Below are positions 18,851 through 25,991 of a stretch of 43,617 nucleotides of DNA, piece by piece. This stretch comes from Thioalkalivibrio sp. (GTDB taxonomy: Bacteria; Pseudomonadota; Gammaproteobacteria; Ectothiorhodospirales; Ectothiorhodospiraceae). The stretch lies in assembly GCA_007116035.1 (NCBI GenBank), contig SKJG01000002.1, positions 1-43,617 on the forward strand, in the 5' to 3' direction. The notes below the pieces were generated by a model. It saw nothing but the letters and a program-made list of their open reading frames with translations. It was not told the DNA's origin and did no database searches. The position numbers and the translations under genes were made by a program. Numbering within the stretch: the first letter of the stretch is position 1; each line of letters begins with the position of its first letter.

Positions 18851-19059
18851 CGCCGCCGCTGCTCGCCCGTATCCTGCATGAACTGCTGCATCTGTTCCTC
18901 GAACACGGGCAGATCCTGCGGCCGCTGCGGCACGCGCGGCACTTCAGGCCCGGACCCGGCTGCCGGGACGTCGATCGAGCGATCCGGGATCCCGCCGATC
19001 TGCCGGTACAGCAGCAGGCCGACGATCAGCAGGGCCGCGAGCAGCAGAATCAGGCGCAT
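18826..19059 (-). CDS. Small single-span membrane protein downstream of dksA
   Basis: 77 residues. One N-terminal membrane segment (MRLILLLAALLIVGLLLY), a proline-rich linker, and a charged helical tail (FEEQMQQFMQDTGEQRRRQLEALER). I do not recognise a family. It begins 6 bases after the dksA stop, so it is translated from the same message. Its 3' end overlaps the convergent ceramidase-like gene by 25 bases. Confidence 0.7.
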   Translation of the reverse strand: MRLILLLAALLIVGLLLYRQIGGIPDRSIDVPAAGSGPEVPRVPQRPQDLPVFEEQMQQFMQDTGEQRRRQLEALER

Positions 19060-19065
19060 GGCCCG

Positions 19066-19476
19066 TCAATCGGCCCGGCGATGCTCGTCCCGCTCGTGGG
19101 CCTCCTGGGCCTCGACGCTCAGGGTAGCGATGGGGCGTGCCTCCAGCCGGGCCAGCCCGATGGGCTCACCGGTCTCCTCGCAATAGCCGTATTCGCCGCG
19201 CTCGATCCTGCGGATCGCGGCGTCGATCTTGCCGATCAGCTTGCGGTAGCGGTCCCGCGTGCGCAGTTCGAGGCTGGCCTCGGACTCGTGGGTGGCCCGA
19301 TCATTCGGATCCGGCTCCTGCCAGTTCTCGGTGCGCAGGTGTTCCAGCGTCTGCTCGGATTCGTCGATCAACTCGTCCCGCCAGACCTCCAGCTTGCGCC
19401 GGAAATAGTCGAGCTGGCGCGGGTTCATGTACGGCTCGTCGGCCGAGGGTCGGTATTCCTGTGATGCTGTGTCCAT
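19066..19476 (-). CDS. dksA: RNA polymerase-binding transcription factor DksA, zinc-ligand-poor variant
   Basis: Binds in the secondary channel of RNA polymerase and with ppGpp adjusts rRNA and amino-acid promoters (136 residues). The coiled coil runs at about 20-92 with the tip DPNDRA (Asp56 and Asp59), the catalytic-loop-probing acids. The C-terminal globular part keeps the family frame YGYCEETGEPIGLARLEARP. Of the four zinc-finger cysteines only Cys99 remains; the others are Thr102, Ser120 and Ala123. The ribosome site AAAGGACG precedes the ATG at 19476. A small membrane protein follows 6 bases downstream. Confidence 0.92.
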   Translation of the reverse strand: MDTASQEYRPSADEPYMNPRQLDYFRRKLEVWRDELIDESEQTLEHLRTENWQEPDPNDRATHESEASLELRTRDRYRKLIGKIDAAIRRIERGEYGYCEETGEPIGLARLEARPIATLSVEAQEAHERDEHRRAD

Positions 19477-19555
19477 GCCTACGTCCTTTCACTCGACGCG
19501 CCCCGACCGGATCGCCGGGACGGGAAGCGGTAGTCATTGTTCCTGCAATTCGACC

Positions 19556-19563
19556 AGTATAGT
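19556..19563. promoter_or_regulatory. Overlapping -10-like elements for divergent dksA and cpdA
   Basis: The palindromic AGTATAGT gives TATACT on the minus strand (19556-19561, toward dksA) and TATAGT on the plus strand (19558-19563, toward cpdA). On the plus strand TTGTTC lies 15 bases upstream; the minus strand has no clear -35. It is a plausible but unproven shared start region. Confidence 0.35.
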
Positions 19564-19630
19564 CCAAGGCGTTACCTTACTGCGCGCGGACGCTCGCGCC
19601 GCACCATGAGAAGCAAGATCGGGGGACCAC

Positions 19631-20425
19631 GTGGCGACGAAGCAGAGTGACATCACCGTCATCCAGATCACGGACACGCACCTGGGCCGCACGCCCGGTC
19701 CGATCCGTTCCGGTTACCCGGACAGCGATGCGCAACTGGCTGCGGTTCTCGAAGACCTCGCACGACACCACGATGCGCCGGACCTGGTGCTGGTCACCGG
19801 GGATCTGGCCGAGGATCCGGAGAAGCCGGTATATGAACGCCTCATCGAGCACCTGTCCGTCCTGCCGGCCCCGATCGTTGCACTGGCCGGCAACCACGAT
19901 GATCACGGCATCGCCCGCCGCAGCTTCATCGACGCCGGGCATGGCTTCGACGGCGAGCGGGTACTGGGCAACTGGCTGATCATCGGCATCGATTCCTCCT
20001 GGGCCGGGCATGCCGGGGGGCTGGCCTCCACAACGGAGTTGCAGCGCGTCGAGGACGCGATCCGCAGGCATCCCGAACACTGGGTGCTGGTGGCCGTACA
20101 TCACCCCGTGGTGCCCGTGGGCAGCGCGTGGCTGGACCGTATCGGCCTGAGCAACGGCGAGGAGCTGCTGGCCCTGCTCGAGCAGCATCCGCGGGTACGC
20201 GCCTGTATCTTCGGTCACATCCACCAGGCCTTCGACCGGATGCACGGCTCGATTCGCCTGCTCGGCTGCCCGTCCACCCTGGTGCAGTTCCTGCCGGGAT
20301 CGCTGCTGTTCGCGCTGGACCCGGCCGAAGCCGGCTACCGGATCCTGCGGCTGTATCCGGACGGCCGGCTGGAGACCACGGTCCGACGCGTGCCGGGAAC
20401 CCGACCGACGGCGTTGACCGAATGA
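19631..20425 (+). CDS. cpdA: 3',5'-cyclic-AMP phosphodiesterase CpdA
   Basis: Class III cyclic-nucleotide phosphodiesterase of the calcineurin-like fold (264 residues), hydrolysing cAMP to AMP. The five metal-binding blocks are present in order: ITDTHLGR (about 13-20), VTGDLAED, ALAGNHDDHG, VAVHHPVVPVG and FGHIHQAFD. The GTG at 19631 starts two residues before the conserved first strand; GGGGGA lies upstream. It overlaps amgK by ATGA, so translation is coupled. No cAMP synthase or CRP is encoded in the window. Grouping with wall-recycling genes is notable. Confidence 0.92.
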   Translation: MATKQSDITVIQITDTHLGRTPGPIRSGYPDSDAQLAAVLEDLARHHDAPDLVLVTGDLAEDPEKPVYERLIEHLSVLPAPIVALAGNHDDHGIARRSFIDAGHGFDGERVLGNWLIIGIDSSWAGHAGGLASTTELQRVEDAIRRHPEHWVLVAVHHPVVPVGSAWLDRIGLSNGEELLALLEQHPRVRACIFGHIHQAFDRMHGSIRLLGCPSTLVQFLPGSLLFALDPAEAGYRILRLYPDGRLETTVRRVPGTRPTALTE

Positions 20426-21459
20426 GCAAATCCGCAATGCCAGCCGCGGCGGACCCGCGGGCACTGGCCCTGAACCGATGGCTGCGGAACGTCGACCCGG
20501 ACTTCACCCCGGCGCAGCCGATGGGCAGCGATGCCAGCTTCCGGCGCTACTTTCGCAGTCAACGGGGCGGGATCAGCCACGTGATCATGGATGCCCCGCC
20601 GGAGCGCGAAGACACTGCGCCGTTCCTGCGGGTGGGGGGATTGCTGCACACGATGGGTCTGCGCGCGCCCAGGATCCTGGCCAACGACCCGGATCAGGGC
20701 TTCATCCTGCTCGAGGATCTCGGCGACCGGACTTTCACCCGCGCCCTCGCGGACGGCGTACCGGAACCGGAACTGTACCGGCTCGCCACCGCGACCCTGC
20801 TTACACTGCAGGCGCGCTGGCACGAGCGCGGTGCCGCAGGACTTCCCGAGGCGGAGGCCCTGCCCCGCTACGACACGGGCCTGCTGCTGCAAGAGGCCCG
20901 CCTGTTCCTCGAATGGTACTGGCCCGAGGTTCAGGGTACCGCCGTGCCTCGGATGGTCGAGGACGCCTTCGAGCAGGCGTGGCGGGGGGTGCTCGATGCG
21001 CTGCCCGACCTGCCCGGGACCCTGGTCCTACGCGACTTTCACGTCGACAACCTGATGCTGCTGCCGGCAGACGGGGGAACCGGAGCCTGTGGCCTGCTCG
21101 ATTTTCAGGATGCCGTGCTCGGCAGCCCCGCCTATGACCTGGTGTCCCTGCTGGAGGATGCGCGGCGCGATGTCTCGCCCGACGTTGTCACGGAGAACCT
21201 GGAGACGACGCTGGCCGCAGGCCGCTGGCCGGCTGCAGACTTCCTGCATCATTACCGGGTTCTGGGTGCGCAGCGCACGGTCAAGATCATTGGTATCTTC
21301 ACCCGGCTGGCCCGGCGCGATCACAAGCCCGGCTACCAGGTCCACCAGCCGCGGCTTTGGCGCCTGCTGGAACGCAGCCTGAAGCAGCCGGAACTGGAGC
21401 CGGTCGCAACCTGGTTCCGTCGGCATTTCCGCAGGGACGGGCGACCGTGCACGCGATGA
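20422..21459 (+). CDS. amgK: N-acetylmuramate/N-acetylglucosamine anomeric kinase AmgK
   Basis: Phosphorylates the anomeric C1 of MurNAc and GlcNAc in the wall-recycling bypass that evades fosfomycin (345 residues). It belongs to the aminoglycoside-phosphotransferase fold. SDASFRRYFR near 34-43 is the glycine-poor nucleotide loop. ILLEDLGDRTFTRAL is near 95-110. The catalytic loop LRDFHVDNLML and the metal motif LLDFQDAVLGSPAYDL follow. The ATG at 20422 overlaps the cpdA stop, and the stop overlaps the murU start region. The direct partner murU makes this assignment strong compared with other kinases of the fold. Confidence 0.93.
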   Translation: MSKSAMPAAADPRALALNRWLRNVDPDFTPAQPMGSDASFRRYFRSQRGGISHVIMDAPPEREDTAPFLRVGGLLHTMGLRAPRILANDPDQGFILLEDLGDRTFTRALADGVPEPELYRLATATLLTLQARWHERGAAGLPEAEALPRYDTGLLLQEARLFLEWYWPEVQGTAVPRMVEDAFEQAWRGVLDALPDLPGTLVLRDFHVDNLMLLPADGGTGACGLLDFQDAVLGSPAYDLVSLLEDARRDVSPDVVTENLETTLAAGRWPAADFLHHYRVLGAQRTVKIIGIFTRLARRDHKPGYQVHQPRLWRLLERSLKQPELEPVATWFRRHFRRDGRPCTR

Positions 21460-22121
21460 TCCTCGCCGCCGGGCGCGGCGAAAGGATGCGCCCGCTCACC
21501 GACCACACACCGAAGCCGCTGCTGACTGTCGGCGGCACCCCCCTGATCGAGCACACCATCCGGCGCCTGCGCGAGGCCGGTTACCGGGATCTGGTGATCA
21601 ACCTGGGGCACCTAGGGGAACGGATCGAGGCACGCCTCGGTGACGGCGGCGGTCTCGGCGTTCGCATCCGCTACTCGCGGGAGCCGCCGGGCGCACTGGA
21701 GACCGCCGGAGGCATCCGCGAAGCGCTGGATCTGCTTGGGTCCGGCACCTTTCTGGTGACCAACGCCGACCTCTGGTGCGATCACCCGTTGCGGCCCCCC
21801 GTCCTCGCCCCGGATGCGCTGGCGCACCTGGTGCTGGTGGCAAACCCCGAGCATCATCCACAGGGCGATTTCACGCTGCAGGAGGGCCGGGTGAGCCTCT
21901 CCGGAGGCCCCCGCCATACCTTCGCCGGCATCGGCTGGTACCGCCCCGGCCTGTTCGCCGACCTTCCCCGCGGCCGCCGGGCGCTGGCGCCGCTGCTGCG
22001 CGACGCCATCACCGCCGGACAGGTCACCGGCGAGATCCACCGGGATGGCTGGATCGACATCGGAACCCCCGAACGCTTGCGCCTGCTGGACCAAAAAAGA
22101 AACCCGGCAGGACCGGGTTGA
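21447..22121 (+). CDS. murU: N-acetylmuramate alpha-1-phosphate uridylyltransferase MurU
   Basis: Turns MurNAc-1-P into UDP-MurNAc, the last step of the AmgK-MurU bypass (224 residues). The nucleotidyltransferase signature MILAAGRGERMRPLT starts at residue 4, followed by PKPLLTVGGTPLIEH. FLVTNADLWCDH carries the metal-binding Asp, and late GWIDIGTPERL is family-typical. GTG at 21447 is preferred over ATG at 21456 because relatives have two residues between the start and MILAAG, and AGGG lies upstream. The gene starts inside the end of amgK. Its last codons contain a terminator acting on the opposite strand. Confidence 0.92.
   Translation: MHAMILAAGRGERMRPLTDHTPKPLLTVGGTPLIEHTIRRLREAGYRDLVINLGHLGERIEARLGDGGGLGVRIRYSREPPGALETAGGIREALDLLGSGTFLVTNADLWCDHPLRPPVLAPDALAHLVLVANPEHHPQGDFTLQEGRVSLSGGPRHTFAGIGWYRPGLFADLPRGRRALAPLLRDAITAGQVTGEIHRDGWIDIGTPERLRLLDQKRNPAGPG
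22093..22119 (-). terminator. Rho-independent terminator of the dsrE-like gene, inside the murU 3' end
   Basis: On the minus strand a 7-bp stem AACCCGG/CCGGGTT (22101-22107 with 22113-22119, loop of 5) is followed by TTC and a run of six T (22098-22093). It lies 50-75 bases beyond the stop at 22168. The same bases encode the last residues of murU on the plus strand. Confidence 0.8.
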
Positions 22122-22167
22122 AGGCTCCGAAGAGCGCCCTCGCTAGGAGGGTCGGGGGAGAAGCGGG

Positions 22168-22608
22168 TCAGGGCTTGATGTAGGTGTAGCCCTCGCGCTG
22201 CAGGATGGACAGTTGCGCGACACCGCTGAGGACGATGTCCGCCTCGGTCGTGTCGTACAGCGCTTCCATCGGCAGCTGGCGGGAAGTGAGTGTATTTTGG
22301 CAAACCTGGAAGTCCACGCCCTGCAGCTTCAGGCTGTCGACCGCGGACTGGATATCGGGGTTCTCGTTGGCGCCCAGCAGCAGGTTGATGCCGCCCCCGT
22401 GCATCACCAGCTTGATGTCCATGTTATCGGCGCCAACGGCATTGATGTGATTCTGCACGTTGCGCAGCGCCGCCATGTGCAGACCGGGGTCCCCCTGGTT
22501 CACGTGGTAGACCACCCGCGTCTTGTCCTCAGGCGTCGCGGCAACGGCCATGCCGGAGACGACCATCACCAGAACCAGCAGCAGTAAATGAATGGATTTC
22601 TTGTGCAT
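22168..22608 (-). CDS. Exported DsrE/DsrF-like protein
   Basis: A 146-residue protein with a signal peptide (MHKKSIHLLLLVLVMVVSGMAVA) and then one DsrE-fold domain of the COG1416 type. It shows RVVYHVNQGDPGLHMAALRN near the start, DIKLVMHGGGINLL, then VDFQVCQNTL with a single Cys103, and the characteristic ending LQREGYTYIKP. The ATG at 22608 has GGAGAGAGG just before it; a longer form 16 codons upstream has no support. DsrE-family proteins act in sulfur relay or bind sulfur species, but many are uncharacterised. It is the third gene after an ECF sigma factor and an anti-sigma factor with the same kind of domain, and ends in a clear terminator. Confidence 0.85.
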   Translation of the reverse strand: MHKKSIHLLLLVLVMVVSGMAVAATPEDKTRVVYHVNQGDPGLHMAALRNVQNHINAVGADNMDIKLVMHGGGINLLLGANENPDIQSAVDSLKLQGVDFQVCQNTLTSRQLPMEALYDTTEADIVLSGVAQLSILQREGYTYIKP

Positions 22609-22701
22609 TGCCTCTCTCTCCATCTCGATGAACGGCGGTGTCCGCCTGGTGATCACGGACGCGCACCGCGCCTGTGTACTGCCCGAATGGACAACGCCCC
22701 G

Positions 22702-23454
22702 TCACACCCGGATATACGTCCAGCCCTCCTGCTGTTTCTGTGCGGCCTCGCGCACACCCGATTCGACCTCCTCGACCCAGGGCAGCAATGGGACGGGGCG
22801 CCCCTCCTCGCGCTCGTGGCGTGCGCGCGATTGCGCGCAGGCGGTGACACGCAGGCCGTCGTAGGTGTGTACCAGATCCCGGATGCGGTTGGGGAAGGGC
22901 GCCAGGTCGGCGCGTACCAGATCCATCCCGGTTCCGTGCAGCACCATCTGCACCTCGAGTTGCTCGTCGTTGAGCCAGGCCGTCTCGAACATGTGTTCGA
23001 TATCATCGAAGAGGGCCTCGGCGTCGCGCAGATCCACGTCGGTCACGTGAAACAGCACCCGTCGAACGTCCGTGACCGGCCCGATTTCCCCGCCCGCTGC
23101 CGGATCCCGCTCCTGGGGCACCAGCGCAACCTGCTGCAGATCCACCGATTGCTCGCGGGTCACCTCGAGCACGGCCACCGTGCCCAGTGCCAGCGCGACC
23201 ACGCTCGCGGCAATGGCCACCAATCCGCCGCCCAGCCGCCTCCCCTTGCGCGTGGAGCGCCGGTTGGGATCGGGGATGGAGCCCTGGCTGTAGGCCATGT
23301 TCACCAGCTCCTTGAGCTGGTACATGTCACAGACCTCGCGGCTGAGATTCTCGCTGGCCGCGATGGATTTGAGCGTCAACAGGCGGTCTTCGGACGAAAA
23401 TTCCCCATCCACGAACGCATTCAGGATCTCGTCGCTGGGCCGCGGATCACTCAC
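22702..23454 (-). CDS. Anti-sigma factor with extracytoplasmic DsrE-like sensor domain
   Basis: A 250-residue membrane protein in three parts. The cytoplasmic part (1-72) has the anti-sigma opening DEILNAFVDGEFSSEDRL and a helix with EVCDMYQLKELV; it lacks the HxxxCxxC zinc motif of ZAS domains. One membrane segment is at about 75-97 (GGGLVAIAASVVALALGTVAV). The outer part (about 130-250) aligns with the DsrE-like gene next door: RRVLFHVTDVD, VQMVLHGTGMDLV, VTACAQS with Cys206, and the ending QQEGWTYIRV. GTG at 23454 overlaps the sigma stop by 8 bases. The function as an anti-sigma factor is inferred from position and the N-terminal part. Confidence 0.8.
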   Translation of the reverse strand: MSDPRPSDEILNAFVDGEFSSEDRLLTLKSIAASENLSREVCDMYQLKELVNMAYSQGSIPDPNRRSTRKGRRLGGGLVAIAASVVALALGTVAVLEVTREQSVDLQQVALVPQERDPAAGGEIGPVTDVRRVLFHVTDVDLRDAEALFDDIEHMFETAWLNDEQLEVQMVLHGTGMDLVRADLAPFPNRIRDLVHTYDGLRVTACAQSRARHEREEGRPVPLLPWVEEVESGVREAAQKQQEGWTYIRV

Positions 23455-23992
23455 GATGCGTTCTCACCAGCCGCAGCGTCGGCGACTCCGGGGCAGCCTG
23501 CTCCAGCAGCAGCTTGCGCAACTGCGCGCGCGCCCGGCTCAGGCGGCTCATCACGGTCCCGATCGGAACCTCCAGCACCTCGGAGACCTCCGCGTAGGCG
23601 AAGCCCTCGAGATCCACCAGTGCCACCACCTGGCGATGATCGTCGCTCAACTGGGCCATCGCCCGACGAACGTCCTGCACGACACGATTGCGGTCGGTCT
23701 GGATTTCGGGGCAGTCATCGCAGGGAAGATCCATGGAATCCACGTCCACGGTATCCTTCTGCCGCCGACCCCAGTCGCGGTAACAGTTGGTCATGATCCG
23801 AAAGACCCAGGCCTTCAGCGCGGCCTCATCCTGCAGGGTCTTCAGACGTGTCAATGCCTTCATCATCGCTTCCTGGACCAGGTCATCGGCCAGAGCGGCG
23901 TCGTGGCACCAGGCAAAAGCGGTCCGGTAGAGCTGCGGACGCATGTCGCATACCTGCTGCCGCAAACGTCGCTGTGCGAGCCACGTTGCCAT
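23447..23992 (-). CDS. ECF-type RNA polymerase sigma factor
   Basis: Group IV sigma-70 factor of 181 residues. Region 2 (about 20-80) has DDLVQEAMMKALTRL and WVFRIMTNCYRDWGRR. Region 4 (about 112-162) has LSDDHRQVVALVDLEGFAYAEVSEVLEVPIGTVMSRLSRARAQL compressed into the usual helix-turn-helix. The linker holds a CDDC motif (91-94). The ATG at 23992 follows GAGGAGAA at good spacing; an ATG five codons earlier is less likely. It overlaps the anti-sigma gene by 8 bases, the usual sign of a sigma/anti-sigma pair. A candidate ECF promoter lies 54-82 bases upstream, so autoregulation is likely. Confidence 0.93.
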   Translation of the reverse strand: MATWLAQRRLRQQVCDMRPQLYRTAFAWCHDAALADDLVQEAMMKALTRLKTLQDEAALKAWVFRIMTNCYRDWGRRQKDTVDVDSMDLPCDDCPEIQTDRNRVVQDVRRAMAQLSDDHRQVVALVDLEGFAYAEVSEVLEVPIGTVMSRLSRARAQLRKLLLEQAAPESPTLRLVRTHRE

Positions 23993-24045
23993 CAGTTTTC
24001 TCCTCACCCGACCGTCGTAGCGGCCTTGCTTGTTCTTGTTCGCTG

Positions 24046-24074
24046 TTAGACGCTAGCCATGAAGGCCGTATTCC
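24046..24074 (-). promoter_or_regulatory. Candidate ECF-sigma-dependent promoter for the sigma operon
   Basis: On the minus strand GGAAT (24074-24070), a 17-base spacer, then CGTCTAA (24052-24046). This fits the GGAAC / CGTC-type bipartite promoters used by many ECF factors, with one mismatch in the -35. Transcription would start near 24039, about 47 bases before the sigma ATG. It lies in the gap shared with a divergent operon. Confidence 0.55.
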
Positions 24075-24106
24075 AGCACATTGTTCCTACAACCCTCGGA
24101 AGCGCC

Positions 24107-24550
24107 ATGCCATTTGACCCGAAACAGCTCGAAAAATCTTTCGCCTTCGACCCGGAGACCGTGTCAGGCCTGCGCGAGAACTGGTCGGAGCTGATTGTCG
24201 CGGTCGTCTGGGACGACCTGAAAAGCGGGACCATCGGCGCCCTGCCGCGGCTGCGCAAGCGGGTGCTGGAGGTGGGGGAGAACCTGCGCTCGCTGCTCTC
24301 GGACCGACGCTGGATTCCGCATGAGCGCGAACGGGTCAAGGGCGCGATGGCGGCAAGCCTGAACCTGCGCGACAGCCTGCTGCAGGCGGACCGCGCCGCC
24401 AAGCTCGTCGCGGAGGGCAGCGATTTCCCGCGCTTCGAGGCCCGCTACCTTGCGTTCCGACAGCAACTCCTGGCCTTCATCGAGACCCATGAGCAGATCT
24501 GGGCAGACCTGCTGGAGAGCCTCTACAGCGACGATACGGACGAGGACTGA
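24107..24550 (+). CDS. Uncharacterised soluble helical protein
   Basis: 147 residues, no signal peptide, no membrane segment. It is mostly helical by composition, starts MPFDPKQLEKSFAFDPETV and ends with an acidic tail (SLYSDDTDED). I do not recognise the family. The ATG at 24107 has GGAAG six bases upstream; an earlier ATG at 24059 would lie inside the candidate ECF promoter of the opposite operon and is less likely. It is the first of three tightly packed genes: the next starts 4 bases after its stop. It diverges from the ECF sigma gene. Confidence 0.75.
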   Translation: MPFDPKQLEKSFAFDPETVSGLRENWSELIVAVVWDDLKSGTIGALPRLRKRVLEVGENLRSLLSDRRWIPHERERVKGAMAASLNLRDSLLQADRAAKLVAEGSDFPRFEARYLAFRQQLLAFIETHEQIWADLLESLYSDDTDED

Positions 24551-24554
24551 GGTC

Positions 24555-25991
24555 ATGGGCGAAGACATCAGCGAGGAACGCTTCACCCCGGACGACTTCC
24601 ATCGCTTCGCCGGCAACCTCGACCGGGAAACCGAACGCCTGGGGCACTGGCTCCGCAGCCGGGAGGATCCGGGGACACAGCAACCTCGGCTCGGATTCGA
24701 GATCGAGGCCTGGCTGATCGACGCCGACTGCGCCCCCCTCGCCGAGAACGAGGCCTTCCTGGAACGCTTCGACAGCCCGATGGCCACCCTGGAACTGGCC
24801 CAGTTCAATGTCGAGATCAACTCCAGCGTCTTCCGTACCGGGCCGGACTGTTTCTGCATGATCCTGTCCGAGATGTCGGAGACCCTGCGCGAGGCGCGGC
24901 GCGTGGCGCAGCAACTGGGCGGCGACATCCTGATGGCGGGCTCCCTGCCGACGCTGATGCCCCAGCACCTCGGCCTGCACCACATGTCCCGGCGCACACG
25001 CTATCGCGCGCTGAACAGTGCGGTGCTCGAACGCCGCGCCCAGCGCCCGCTGCGCCTGGAGATCGAGGGCCAGGAATACCTGAGCCACGTGCACAGCGAC
25101 GTGATGCTGGAGGCCGCGGCGACCTCCTTTCAGATTCATCTCGAAACGCAACCGACCGTCGCCCACCGCGTCTACAACGCCGCTTTGGCAGCCTCCGGAC
25201 CGGTGCTCGCAGCCTGCGGGAACACACCGTTCCTGTTCGGCCGACTGCTGTGGGAGGAATCGCGCATCCCCCTGTTCGAGCAGGCGGTCGAGGTGGGTGG
25301 TTTCGGCGACTCGGCGCGCGGTCCGGTGCGGCGCGTGACCTTCGGCAGCGGCTACCTGCGCGAGAGTATCGCCGAGGCCTTCATCGAGAACAGGGAGCAC
25401 TTTCCGATCCTGTTGCCCAGTCAACTCCCGGAGAATGACTCCAGCCTGCCGCACCTGCGCCTGCACAACGGCACCATCTGGCGTTGGAACCGGCCGATCC
25501 TCGGCATCGACGCCGACGGCGGTTACAATCTGCGCATCGAACACCGCAGCCTTCCCGCCGGGCCGACACTGGAGGACATGCTGGCCAACACGGCGTTCCT
25601 GCTGGGGCTGATCGAACACCTGGTCGCAGCCCCGGGCAACGGGGCCGGAGCGCTCCCGTTCGCCAACGCCCGCGACAATTTCTACGCGGCGGCGCGCTAC
25701 GGTCTGAAGAGCCGGCTGCGCTGGGACGACAAGCCCCCGCTGCCGGCACGCCAGCTGATCCGGCAGGTGCTGCTGCCGCACGCAGCCGATGGGCTGGACC
25801 GCCTGGGCATCGACGCCAGCGAGCGTGACCACCTGCTCGGCATCGTGGCCGCCCGGGTGCAATCCGGACAGACGGGGAGCGTCTGGCAGCAGCAGTGGGT
25901 CGAGCGCCACGGCCGCGACATGGCGGCCCTGACCCGGGCCTACTTCGCCTGGCAGCGCACCGGGCGTCCGGTCCACACCTGGAGTCTGTAA
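24555..25991 (+). CDS. GCS2-family carboxylate-amine ligase homologue (glutamate-cysteine ligase-like)
   Basis: 478 residues with the glutamate-cysteine ligase type 2 fold signature LGFEIEAWLID near 47-57, then LELAQFNVEINSS near 78-90. ENREHFPILLPSQLP and DGGYNLRIEHRSLPAGPT follow; the last fits the conserved active-site RxE...R block. Enzymes of this superfamily join an amino acid through its gamma-carboxylate with ATP. The actual substrates here are unknown; it is not a standard GshA of the gammaproteobacterial type. The ATG at 24555 has GAGG just before it. Its stop overlaps the next ATG by one base (TAATG), which couples it to an AstE-like hydrolase. Confidence 0.8.
   Translation: MGEDISEERFTPDDFHRFAGNLDRETERLGHWLRSREDPGTQQPRLGFEIEAWLIDADCAPLAENEAFLERFDSPMATLELAQFNVEINSSVFRTGPDCFCMILSEMSETLREARRVAQQLGGDILMAGSLPTLMPQHLGLHHMSRRTRYRALNSAVLERRAQRPLRLEIEGQEYLSHVHSDVMLEAAATSFQIHLETQPTVAHRVYNAALAASGPVLAACGNTPFLFGRLLWEESRIPLFEQAVEVGGFGDSARGPVRRVTFGSGYLRESIAEAFIENREHFPILLPSQLPENDSSLPHLRLHNGTIWRWNRPILGIDADGGYNLRIEHRSLPAGPTLEDMLANTAFLLGLIEHLVAAPGNGAGALPFANARDNFYAAARYGLKSRLRWDDKPPLPARQLIRQVLLPHAADGLDRLGIDASERDHLLGIVAARVQSGQTGSVWQQQWVERHGRDMAALTRAYFAWQRTGRPVHTWSL

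Noticed and set aside
20128-20421. Longer start for AmgK reading 98 codons upstream
   Set aside because: The extension overlaps cpdA in another frame; the ATGA overlap at 20422 gives the family's normal length.
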